Assembly: GCA_017883345.1 (NCBI GenBank) | Contig: JADGNT010000194.1 | Location: forward strand, 1-8,237 | Length of the DNA: 8,237 nucleotides | Reading direction: 5' to 3' | From: Candidatus Solibacter sp. | GTDB lineage: Bacteria; Acidobacteriota; Terriglobia; Bryobacterales; Bryobacteraceae | Shown: positions 1 through 6,103 of the stretch, piece after piece | Layout: each line of letters starts with the position of its first letter | How positions within the stretch are numbered: the stretch's first letter is position 1 | The notes under the pieces: model-generated | The model's input: only the letters and a program-made list of their open reading frames with translations | Told to the model about the DNA's origin: nothing | Databases searched by the model: none | Program-made: the position numbers and the translations under genes

Positions 1-31
1 AGGCAGCGGGTTGGAGGGCCAAAAAAGTAAC

Positions 32-56
32 GGCCCCGAGCTGGGTACTCGGGGCC
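32..56. terminator. Stem-loop, possible 3' hairpin of a preceding gene
   Basis: A perfect 9-bp stem, GGCCCCGAG (32-40) against CTCGGGGCC (48-56), closes a 7-base loop. Read on the plus strand it begins two bases after a TAA at 28-30. That TAA ends an open frame entering from the left edge (R-Q-R-V-G-G-P-K-K-stop), so the hairpin may be the 3' end of an upstream plus-strand gene. No T-tract follows on that strand. On the minus strand a run of six T (21-26) lies five bases beyond the stem, so a leftward terminator is equally possible. The hairpin is directly visible; its direction and function are inference. Confidence 0.5.
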
Positions 57-70
57 TGCACTCAGAGGGT

Positions 71-94
71 GGCGGTGGGAGGGGACTCACCGCC
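71..94. other. Second small hairpin
   Basis: GGCGGTG (71-77) pairs perfectly with CACCGCC (88-94) around a 10-base loop, 14 bp after the first hairpin. Neither side has a T-tract. It may belong to the same 3' untranslated region as the hairpin at 32-56, or may simply reflect GC-rich sequence. Confidence 0.35.
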
Positions 95-493
95 AGGATG
101 CTGTCTGTGTTGAATTCAGATTAGCAATTAGAGATCTGTTTGTCTAGTGTTTTGGGAAAATATTTTTGAAATATTTTTTTGGGGGTGCCGGCGCCTCTCG
201 AGATTGGAGGGAACTGGCATGAGAGAGCTTGTTCGGAGGCCTCGCATCTTATTGTGCGCGAATGGTTTGCGCGCTGGAATACGCCGGCACCAGCCCCCCA
301 ACGGTGCTGTGCGATGGCGTCCCCTAATTCGCCACGCCGATCAGCGGATCGGGGGCCTTCCGTGCCGGGATGGGACTCGGGTCGCGCGCTGGTTGGGGAC
401 AGCGCGGTTGCCGGAGACGCTGTAGGGAGTGGCGGCGGTTCCTCAATATTCCGCCGGCATCTGTATATAGCTATTTGATATAGTGCAATCCAG
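95..493. other. Gene-poor stretch with an AT-rich patch
   Basis: About 400 bases lie before the antitoxin gene without a convincing gene. Short open frames exist on both strands, but none has a ribosome binding site or a recognisable protein. At 157-180 there is an abrupt AT-rich patch made of two near-copies of AAATATTTTT (158-167 and 169-178), quite unlike the rest of the window. Downstream are small hairpins: GCGCG 256-260 with CGCGC 270-274; CCGATC 337-342 with GATCGG 347-352; CGCGCTG 385-391 with CAGCGCG 400-406. The patch may be a promoter-region UP-like element, a junction left by insertion of the toxin-antitoxin cassette, or decayed sequence. Nothing here is diagnostic. Confidence 0.4.
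479..484 (+). promoter_or_regulatory. Candidate -10 box of the toxin-antitoxin operon
   Basis: TATAGT matches the sigma-70 -10 consensus at five of six bases and ends nine bases before the antitoxin ATG at 494. No good -35 box is seen at 16-18 bp. No Shine-Dalgarno site precedes the ATG, so the transcript could be nearly leaderless. The 8-bp palindrome ATAGCTAT (467-474) lies just upstream and is where an autorepressing antitoxin could bind. This is inference from spacing and motif only. Confidence 0.35.
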
Positions 494-712
494 ATGCGAT
501 CCATTCTGGTCCAACTCGACGACGCTACATACAAAGCCTTGAACCACGTGGCGCCAGCGGCCAAACGGAAGCGGACGGAGTTCATTCGCGCCGCCGTCAA
601 AGAGGCCATTCGAAAACGCGAGTACGCCGACATGAGGGAAGCGTACCGCAAGCAGCCTGACTCGCCCTCCGAGGCTGACTCCTGGTCAAACTGCGAGAAG
701 TTCGAGCCTTGA
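494..712 (+). CDS. Ribbon-helix-helix antitoxin of a MazEF-type pair
   Basis: A 72-residue protein with the layout of ribbon-helix-helix antitoxins. It has a short N-terminal strand (RSILVQLDD, residues 2-10), a helix, a basic turn (KRKR, about 24-27), a second helix (TEFIRAAVKEAIRKREY), and an acidic, probably disordered C-terminus ending SWSNCEKFEP. In this family the strand pair binds operator DNA as a dimer, and the acidic tail with its tryptophan occupies the toxin's active groove. The next gene is a MazF/PemK-like toxin that starts inside this gene's stop codon, which supports the assignment. It probably represses its own promoter. No Shine-Dalgarno site is seen before the ATG. The role is inferred from fold pattern and context; there is no exact family name I can give. 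Confidence 0.85.
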   Translation: MRSILVQLDDATYKALNHVAPAAKRKRTEFIRAAVKEAIRKREYADMREAYRKQPDSPSEADSWSNCEKFEP

Positions 713-1053
713 AACAGTTCGAGATCTGGTGGGCCGATCTGCCCGAGCCCGCCGGCCGCCGGCCGGTACTGTTGCTGACGCGCGATGACGATTATGCCGA
801 CCTGAATGAGTTCATCGTGGCCGAGATCACCACCACAATCCGCCACATTCCGGTCGAAGTGCCGCTCGGCAAGCGGGACGGGCTCCCGGCCCCCTGTGTA
901 GCCAACTGCGATAACCTGCGGACAGTCACCCGGGATATGCTGGGCGAGCGCATTTCCAAGCTGGCGGCATCCCGAGTGGTGGAAGTAAAGCGCGCCGTCG
1001 GCCACGCTCTCGGCTGGGAAGAGCTGATCGACGCTAGTGATCCCGCTCGGTGA
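709..1053 (+). CDS. mazF: MazF/PemK-family toxin (mRNA interferase)
   Basis: A 114-residue protein of typical MazF/PemK length. Family hallmarks are visible: an N-terminal strand with FEIWWADLPEP (4-14), the loop GRRPVLLLTRD (16-26) holding the conserved arginine, a strand ending in AEITTT (38-43) whose threonine is the likely catalytic partner, and CVANCDNLRTV (63-73). Toxins of this fold are single-strand-specific endoribonucleases that cut mRNA, and in some cases tRNA or rRNA, at short sequences; the target here cannot be read from sequence. The start is TTG at 709-711, overlapping the antitoxin stop as TTGA, which couples translation to the antitoxin. A weak AGAAG lies upstream. The last 20 bp overlap the convergent prenyl synthase gene, so no terminator fits between them. 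All expected residues are present, so it looks intact. Confidence 0.9.
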   Translation: MKQFEIWWADLPEPAGRRPVLLLTRDDDYADLNEFIVAEITTTIRHIPVEVPLGKRDGLPAPCVANCDNLRTVTRDMLGERISKLAASRVVEVKRAVGHALGWEELIDASDPAR

Positions 1054-2035
1054 TCAGGTCGGTGACGGCGAGCAGGGCGCGCTGGTAGGGGGACTCGGGG
1101 AATTCGCCGATGGTTTGGCGGGCTTTGTCGGTGAAGGCTTGCGCGCGCTCTTTCACGCGCGCGATGCCCTGGTACTTTTCCAGCAAAGCCAGAATGCGTT
1201 TGAACGGGACGTGCTGGTAGCTGCGATCGCGCAGAATGGTTTCCACCAGGGCGCGCTCGCCGGCGGTGGCGCGCTCCAGAGCGTACACCAGGGGGAGCGT
1301 CACCTTGCCTTCGCGGAGATCGCCGCCCACCGGCTTGCCGAGGGTCTTCTCGCGGGCGGTGAAATCCAGGACGTCGTCCACCAGTTGGAAGGCCATGCCC
1401 AGATTCCAGGCGTACTCGCCGAGTTTTTCCACTGTGCCCGGATCGGCGTGTCCCGCCATGCCGCCCAGGCGGGCGCAGACGCTGAACAGGCAGGCGGTCT
1501 TGCGGTCCACCAGTTCCATGCAATCGGCTTCGGTCACGTCGATGCGGCCAATGCGTTCGAGTTGCAGAAGCTCGCCTTCCACCATCATCTGGGTAAGGGG
1601 GACCAGGAGGTCCAGCACCTCGAAGCTGCGCTCACGCAGCGCGATCTGGAAGGCTTGCATGTACATCCAGTCGCCGGCCAGCACGCAGGTATGATTGCCC
1701 CACTGCACGTTGGTGGAAGGACGGCCGCGGCGGGTCTCCGCCGTATCGATGACGTCGTCATGCACCAGGGTTGCGGCGTGGATCAATTCGACGACGGCTC
1801 CCAACTGGATGGCCGAGGGTCCGCCGTTGCCGACCAGTTTGGCGGAGAGCAACAGCAGGGCGGGGCGCAGGCGTTTGCCGCCGGACGATTGCAGGTACTG
1901 GCCGATGGCGGTGACGGCGTCGACCGACGCCACCGATTCCACGGTGATCTTCTTTTCGACCTGGTCCAGGTCGTCCTGGATCAGGTCGAAAATCTCCCGA
2001 GCTGTCAGCGCCTGTCCCAGCTTGCTCAAACTCAT
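1034..2035 (-). CDS. ispB: Long-chain trans-polyprenyl diphosphate synthase
   Basis: Extends an allylic diphosphate with isopentenyl diphosphate units to make the all-trans side chain of respiratory quinones. From the ATG chosen at 2035 it is 333 residues, normal for the family. Visible motifs are GGKRLRP (52-58, isopentenyl diphosphate binding), the first aspartate-rich motif DDVID (93-97) followed by RRGRPS, and the second, DDVLD (220-224), with GKPVGGDLREGKVTLP after it. The residue five before the first motif is alanine rather than an aromatic, which in this family goes with long products (hexaprenyl and longer); the exact length cannot be read. A GTG at 2080 would add 15 residues overlapping tatD and looks less likely. 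No clear Shine-Dalgarno site is seen. The gene begins 14 bp after tatD and is probably last in the operon. Confidence 0.93.
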   Translation of the reverse strand: MSLSKLGQALTAREIFDLIQDDLDQVEKKITVESVASVDAVTAIGQYLQSSGGKRLRPALLLLSAKLVGNGGPSAIQLGAVVELIHAATLVHDDVIDTAETRRGRPSTNVQWGNHTCVLAGDWMYMQAFQIALRERSFEVLDLLVPLTQMMVEGELLQLERIGRIDVTEADCMELVDRKTACLFSVCARLGGMAGHADPGTVEKLGEYAWNLGMAFQLVDDVLDFTAREKTLGKPVGGDLREGKVTLPLVYALERATAGERALVETILRDRSYQHVPFKRILALLEKYQGIARVKERAQAFTDKARQTIGEFPESPYQRALLAVTDLITERDH

Positions 2036-2043
2036 GTAAGTTA

Positions 2044-2064
2044 ACCAGTTTAACTGGTACCAGT
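2044..2064. repeat. Overlapping palindromes of the hexamer ACCAGT
   Basis: Three copies of one 6-base half-site lie side by side: ACCAGT (2044-2049), ACTGGT (2053-2058) and ACCAGT (2059-2064). The last two form the perfect 12-bp palindrome ACTGGTACCAGT (2053-2064). The first two form a 15-bp near-palindrome centred on 2051. The array covers the last codons of tatD and the 14-bp gap before the prenyl synthase start. It could be an operator or an RNA hairpin at the intercistronic junction; function is unknown. Confidence 0.45.
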
Positions 2065-2850
2065 CTGCCCGCGCAAACACAGGGCGCGGAAATTACGGGT
2101 GGTACATGCGGCGATGGCCTCCGGAGTGACGCCGCGCACGTCCGCCAGACGGCGCGCGGTGTCTACCACGAAGGCCGGTTCGTTGCGTTTTCCGCGATGC
2201 GGCACGGGGGCCAGATACGGGCAATCGGTCTCGACGAGGAGACGGTCTTCGGGGGCGATTCTGGCGGCTTCGCGCAGGGATTCGGCTTTGGGGAAGGTCA
2301 GCACGCCGCCGAAACTCAAATGAAAACCCGCGTCCAGGGCCTGGCGCGCCTGCGCGGCGTCGCCGGTGAAGCAGTGCATGATGCCGCCATATGGCAGGCA
2401 GGTGCCCAAGGAAGTCACCTGCGCCATGGTATCTTCCCAGGCTTCGCGGGTGTGGATCACGATGGGCTTGTGGAAGTCGGCGGCGATCTCCAACTGGCGA
2501 TCGAACACGGAGCGCTGCACCTCGCGGGGAGAGAAATCGTAATGGTAGTCCAGGCCGATTTCGCCGATGGCCAGCACTTTCGGATGGCCGGCCAGATCGC
2601 GCAGGCGCGCGAAGGTGTCCGGCGTGGCTTTGGCGGCGTCGTGCGGATGCACGCCGATGGTGGCGTAGATGAAGGGGTATCGCTCGGCCTGCCGGATGGC
2701 GACATCGAGATCGCCGCCGGTACCGATGGCCATCATCAGCTCCACGCCGGCGGCCAGGGCGCGCTCGATGACCTGCGCGCGGTCGGGATCGAACTTTTCG
2801 TCGTCGAGGTGACAGTGCGTGTCCACCAGGCTCACTTCAGGCAGGCTCAC
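2050..2850 (-). CDS. tatD: TatD-family metal-dependent hydrolase/DNase
   Basis: A TIM-barrel metallo-hydrolase of the TatD/YcfH/YabD family, 266 residues from the first GTG, close to the usual 260-265. All metal ligands are visible: the HxH of VDTHCHLD (H12, H14), E97 in IGEIGLDYH, H133 in IVIHTREA, H159 in IMHCFTG, and D209 in ETDCPYLAP. Members act as 3'-5' exonucleases in DNA repair and turnover; the physiological substrate here is unknown. The gene follows metG, as yabD follows metS in Bacillus subtilis. Two GTG codons 15 bases apart, at 2850 and 2835, lie in a perfect tandem duplication. The first overlaps the metG stop as GTGA and has GGAG (2861-2864) ten bases upstream, so I chose it. 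The second would give 261 residues. The open frame continues upstream, but that part is only a shadow of metG. Confidence 0.93.
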   Translation of the reverse strand: MSLPEVSLVDTHCHLDDEKFDPDRAQVIERALAAGVELMMAIGTGGDLDVAIRQAERYPFIYATIGVHPHDAAKATPDTFARLRDLAGHPKVLAIGEIGLDYHYDFSPREVQRSVFDRQLEIAADFHKPIVIHTREAWEDTMAQVTSLGTCLPYGGIMHCFTGDAAQARQALDAGFHLSFGGVLTFPKAESLREAARIAPEDRLLVETDCPYLAPVPHRGKRNEPAFVVDTARRLADVRGVTPEAIAACTTRNFRALCLRGQTGTS

Positions 2851-2856
2851 TTCAGG
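2827..2856. repeat. Perfect 15-bp tandem duplication at the metG/tatD junction
   Basis: On the minus strand the 15-mer CCTGAAGTGAGCCTG occurs twice in a row (2842-2856, then 2827-2841) with no mismatch. Each copy carries the sequence GTGA, that is, a metG-frame TGA overlapping a tatD-frame GTG. Because 15 is a multiple of three, the duplication keeps the tatD frame, adds five residues (MSLPE before VSLVDTHCH), and leaves the first stop/start in use. It looks like a recent slippage event. Confidence 0.95.
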
Positions 2857-4790
2857 CGTGCTCCGACCGGGATATCCTCGTGGAAGCCGGCCAGGACGGG
2901 CTTGCCGCCTTCCACCGACGCCGCCACAATCATACCGTTCGATTCGATGCCCTTCAGCTTGCGCGGCTGCAAATTCGCCACGATGACGACCTTGCGGTTG
3001 AGCAGTTGCTCCGGGGTATAGGCTTCGGCGATGCCGGCCACGATGGTGCGGGGTTCGGCTTCGCCGATGTCCACCTTCATGTGCATCAGCTTGTCGGAGT
3101 TCTTGACGCGCTCGGCGAATTTCACCAGGCCGACGCGCAGGTCCACCTTGGCGAAGTCGTCGACGCCGATCTTCTCGCCCGCGGGCTCCGCCGCCGCCGG
3201 CTTCTTGCCGGGCATGTTGCCCAGCAGGGCGTTCTGTTCGGCGCTGACCTTTTCTTCCAGCGCCCGCATGGACGCTACGGCTTCCTTCAAATCGATGCGC
3301 GGGAAGACGGCGGCGATTTCGCCGATCTTCTGGCCGGGTTCTAGCGTGCCCCATTCGAGGGTTTCGAAGCGCACCGACTCGATGGATTCGGGCATGCCGA
3401 GCTGCGCCCAGATCTTGGGGGCGGATTGCGGCAGCACGGGACTGAGCAAGGCGGCCGCAATGCGCAGGCTCTCGGCGGCGGTGTAGAGCGTGGCGCTCAA
3501 ATCGGTCTGCGAGAGCTGGTCGATCTGCCGGGCCAGCTTCCAGGGCGCTTTTTGGACGATGTACTTGTCGACAGCGGAGATCAGTGCCCACACGGCTTCC
3601 AGGCCCTTGGAAAACTCGAAAGCGTCGAAGTGCTTCTGTACCGCGGCCACGGTTTCGTTCGCCAGCCGAGCGATTTCCGGATCGCTGCCCTCGGGGATTT
3701 CGTCGCCGCGGTACTGATGGATCATGGTCAGGGTGCGGCTGGCGAGGTTGCCGAGGCCGTTGGCGAGGTCGGAATTGTAGCGGCCGATCAGCGCGTCGTA
3801 GCTGAACGTGCCGTCCTGTCCGAAGACGATTTCGCGCAGCAGGAAGTAGCGCAGGGCGTCGGCGCCCATAACCTGGCGGATAGGTTCGGAGCGCACGATG
3901 TTGCCGCGGCTCTTGCTCATCTTGTCGTTTTCAAACAGCAGCCAGCCGTGGGCGAAGACCTGCTTGGGGAGCGGCATGCCGCCCGCCATCAGGAACGCCG
4001 GCCAGAAGACGGCATGGAAGCGCGCGATTTCCTTGCCGATCAGGTGCAGGTCGGCGGGCCATAGCTCTTCACCATCGAGCCCCTCGCCGTCGACCGCGCT
4101 CATGTAGCCGATGAGCGCGTCGAACCAGACGTAAAAGACGTGCTGGCCTTCCACCGGCAGTGGGATGCCCCATTTGAGCGTAGTCCGGCTGATGGAAAGA
4201 TCGTTCAGGCCCTGGCGCACGAAGGCGAGCACCTCATTGCGGCGCGTCTCCGGCTGAATGAACTCGGGGTGGGTTTCGTAGAGAGCGATCAGCTTATCGG
4301 TGAAGGCCGAGAGCTTGAAGAAGTAATTCTCCTCGGTGACGGTCTCGGTGGGGCGGCCGCAGATGGGGCAGGGATCGCCGGGCTTGGCCTCGTTGGCGTA
4401 GAGTTCGTCGGAGACGCAGTACTGGCCGGTGTAGCTGCCCTTGTAGACGTACCCGTTGTCCATGCAGCGCTGGAAGAGAGCCTGCACCACTTTGTGATGC
4501 CTGGGGTCGGTGGTGCGGATGGTGCGGTCCACGCGGATGTTGAGCTTCTCCCACTGCGCGCGGAATTCGGCGGAGATGGTGTCGGTGAACTCTTGCGGCG
4601 ATTTGCCGGCGGCTTCGGCGGAGCGCTCCACCTTCTGGCCGTGCTCATCGGTGCCGGTGAACATCACGGCGTCATAGCCCTGCATGCGTTTGAAACGCGC
4701 GATGGTCTCGGCGGCCATGGTGGTGTACGTGTGCCCGATGTGCGGAGCGGCGTTCACGTAATACAGGGGAGTGGTCAGGTAGTATTTCAT
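2847..4790 (-). CDS. metG: Methionyl-tRNA synthetase with C-terminal tRNA-binding domain
   Basis: Charges tRNA-Met with methionine using ATP, in the cytoplasm. The 647 residues are full length for the form with a fused dimerisation/tRNA-binding domain. The Rossmann catalytic core has HIGH at 17-20 and KMSKS at 290-294, with TGTDEHG at 45-51. The connective insertion holds a single knuckle, C125-V-S-D128 with C141-P-I-C144, in which the second cysteine of the usual CxxC is aspartate. After the anticodon-binding helical domain comes a lysine- and alanine-rich linker. The OB-fold domain (about 541-647) begins IGVDDFAKVDLRVG and contains VANLQPRKLKG. The ATG at 4790 overlaps the larC stop as ATGA, and no Shine-Dalgarno site is visible, so translation is probably coupled to larC. 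The stop overlaps the tatD start. Confidence 0.98.
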   Translation of the reverse strand: MKYYLTTPLYYVNAAPHIGHTYTTMAAETIARFKRMQGYDAVMFTGTDEHGQKVERSAEAAGKSPQEFTDTISAEFRAQWEKLNIRVDRTIRTTDPRHHKVVQALFQRCMDNGYVYKGSYTGQYCVSDELYANEAKPGDPCPICGRPTETVTEENYFFKLSAFTDKLIALYETHPEFIQPETRRNEVLAFVRQGLNDLSISRTTLKWGIPLPVEGQHVFYVWFDALIGYMSAVDGEGLDGEELWPADLHLIGKEIARFHAVFWPAFLMAGGMPLPKQVFAHGWLLFENDKMSKSRGNIVRSEPIRQVMGADALRYFLLREIVFGQDGTFSYDALIGRYNSDLANGLGNLASRTLTMIHQYRGDEIPEGSDPEIARLANETVAAVQKHFDAFEFSKGLEAVWALISAVDKYIVQKAPWKLARQIDQLSQTDLSATLYTAAESLRIAAALLSPVLPQSAPKIWAQLGMPESIESVRFETLEWGTLEPGQKIGEIAAVFPRIDLKEAVASMRALEEKVSAEQNALLGNMPGKKPAAAEPAGEKIGVDDFAKVDLRVGLVKFAERVKNSDKLMHMKVDIGEAEPRTIVAGIAEAYTPEQLLNRKVVIVANLQPRKLKGIESNGMIVAASVEGGKPVLAGFHEDIPVGARLK

Positions 4791-5947
4791 CTGGATAGTT
4801 TCAAGTAAGCGTAATTGGCTTCGGCGATGATGTGCTTGAGCGCCACGCCGGTTTGCGCGGCCAGGCGGCGGCAGTCCTCGTACTCGGGGGCATAGCTGCC
4901 CTCGCTGGAAACCTTGATGCGGACCTTGCCGTGGGGCGTATCGACCTCGGTCCAGGTGCGCGCCTGCACGCGGCGCTCGGCGGGATAGATGCGCACGCCG
5001 AGGGTGGAAGTCTCGGCGAAGATGAGTTGCGCGATGGCCTCGCGGTGCTCCGGTTTGGCGACGGCGCGGAGCAGCGTGCCGGCGCGGCCCTTCTTCATTT
5101 GCACCGGTTGCAGCGACACGTCGAGCGCGCCGAACTCCACCAGGCGTTCGGTGGTGTAGGCGAGCACCTGCGGGTTGAGGTCGTCGATATTGGCCTCGAT
5201 CACGCAGACGGAGAGGGCTTCATCGGCGCCGGTGGGTTCGCCCAGGATGACGCGCAGCACGTTGGCGTGGTCGGGAAATTCGTGATCGCCGGCGCCGTAG
5301 CCCGTGGCGGTGATCCTCATGGGAGGCAGCACGCCGAAGCGGGTGGCCAGGGTGACGGCCACGGCGGCGCCGGTGGGCGTGGTGAGTTCGAGCGCGGGAC
5401 CGCGCGCGTAGATGGGCACTCCGGTGAGCAGCAGCGCGGTAGCGGGAGCCGGCACGGGAAGCACGCCGTGCTCCGTGCGGACGGTGCCAGAGCCCACATT
5501 GAGCGGCGAGCAGACCACGGTTTCGATTGCCAGCAGGTCGAGCGCGACGGCGGCGCCCACGATATCGGCGATGGAATCGGCGGCGCCCACCTCGTGGAAG
5601 TGGACCTTCTCGATGGGCACCTGGTGGACCTGCGCCTCGGCTTCGGCGAGTCTGCGGAAGACGCGGATGGCGGTGCTCTTGGCGGGTTCGGCCAAGTTCG
5701 CCCGCTCGATCATCTTGATGATGGGAGAGAGGTGGCGATGGGTCTGAGTTTCCTCCACCGCTACGCGGTACTTGGTGGCGCCGATGCCAGAGCGCCGCAC
5801 CTTTTCGAAAGACACCACGGCTCCGGCATCGAGCGAAGCGATCGCGTCGGTGATGGCGGCTTGATCGGCGCCGGCATCGGCCAGGGCGCCAACCAGCATG
5901 TCGCCGCTAACCCCAGAGAATGCGTCCAGATAGCAAGTAATAGGCAC
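4787..5947 (-). CDS. larC: LarC, nickel-pincer cofactor biosynthesis protein
   Basis: The LarC (DUF111) family inserts nickel, using CTP, into pyridinium-3,5-bisthiocarboxylic acid mononucleotide, making the pincer cofactor of lactate racemase and related LarA enzymes. From the GTG at 5947 it is 386 residues. Hallmarks are AFSGVSGDM (9-17), a histidine-bearing loop ETQTHRHLSPI (66-76), HFHEVGAADSIADIVG (116-131), EANIDDLNPQ (251-260) and QMKKGRAG (283-290). LarC1 and LarC2 regions sit in one uninterrupted frame, unlike Lactobacillus plantarum, where they are joined by a programmed frameshift. A TTG at 5971 would add eight residues; I prefer the GTG because the family begins close to the CYLD strand. 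No larA, larB or larE lies in the window. The stop overlaps metG as ATGA. Confidence 0.93.
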   Translation of the reverse strand: MPITCYLDAFSGVSGDMLVGALADAGADQAAITDAIASLDAGAVVSFEKVRRSGIGATKYRVAVEETQTHRHLSPIIKMIERANLAEPAKSTAIRVFRRLAEAEAQVHQVPIEKVHFHEVGAADSIADIVGAAVALDLLAIETVVCSPLNVGSGTVRTEHGVLPVPAPATALLLTGVPIYARGPALELTTPTGAAVAVTLATRFGVLPPMRITATGYGAGDHEFPDHANVLRVILGEPTGADEALSVCVIEANIDDLNPQVLAYTTERLVEFGALDVSLQPVQMKKGRAGTLLRAVAKPEHREAIAQLIFAETSTLGVRIYPAERRVQARTWTEVDTPHGKVRIKVSSEGSYAPEYEDCRRLAAQTGVALKHIIAEANYAYLKLSR

Positions 5948-5955
5948 GAACCTAC

Positions 5956-5961
5956 ATTGTA
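5956..5961 (-). promoter_or_regulatory. Candidate -10 box of the larC-metG-tatD-ispB operon
   Basis: TACAAT on the minus strand matches the -10 consensus at five of six bases and ends eight bases before the larC GTG. A start point at the usual distance would fall on or next to the GTG, giving a leaderless mRNA, which fits the lack of a clear Shine-Dalgarno site. No good -35 box is seen. If larC instead starts at the TTG at 5971, this would be coding sequence. Confidence 0.35.
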
Positions 5962-6015
5962 ACGGGTTCAAGGCCCTTCACCGGAGAGACGCTGCGCGCC
6001 GGGAAGAAACGAATT

Positions 6016-6094
6016 GGCCGCCGATGAACGCCGATGAACGCGGATAAAACATTGCTGTTTGCTTATCCGCGTTTATCGGCGTTCATCGGCGGCC
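6016..6094. repeat. Long inverted repeat, REP-like palindrome and possible terminator
   Basis: Two 32-base arms, 6016-6047 and 6063-6094, pair at 31 of 32 positions around a 15-base loop. The only mismatch is 6036/6074, a G-T that would still pair as G-U in RNA. The left arm contains the 10-mer CCGATGAACG twice in tandem (6021-6030, 6031-6040). The right arm is its complement. Inside the loop AACA (6048-6051) and TGTT (6056-6059) can extend the fold. It begins nine bases after the stop of the upstream DUF4097 gene and is followed on that strand by the moderately T-rich AATTCGTTTCTTCCC. It could therefore terminate or stabilise that transcript. The sequence style matches dispersed palindromes common in environmental bacteria. 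Confidence 0.85.
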
Positions 6095-6103
6095 TGATGC
6101 TGG

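Noticed and set aside
157..180. AT-rich double AAATATTTTT as an intrinsic terminator or replication-origin element
   Set aside because: The possible stem is made only of A-T pairs and is followed by G residues rather than a clean T-tract. No DnaA-box cluster or other origin feature is nearby.
179..478. Plus-strand open frame of 99 codons before the antitoxin
   Set aside because: It starts at a TTG in the AT-rich patch without a ribosome binding site, and the product resembles nothing I know. A competing overlapping frame (147-425) is equally open.
121..1005. Long minus-strand open frame (294 codons) across the toxin-antitoxin region
   Set aside because: It runs antisense to both the antitoxin and the toxin, has no recognisable domain, and is low-complexity in places. 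High GC keeps antisense frames open here.
1037..2044. Plus-strand open frame of 335 codons opposite the prenyl synthase
   Set aside because: The opposite strand encodes a synthase with both aspartate-rich motifs intact. This frame's product is Gly/Ala/His-rich noise.
2851..3591. Upstream extension of the tatD frame into metG
   Set aside because: The translation is arginine/glycine-rich and resembles no TatD N-terminus. The region is fully accounted for by metG in another frame, and the HxH motif appears just after the GTG starts.
4832..5962. Plus-strand open frame of 376 codons opposite larC
   Set aside because: larC on the other strand has all family motifs. The antisense product is low-complexity and unlike any family.
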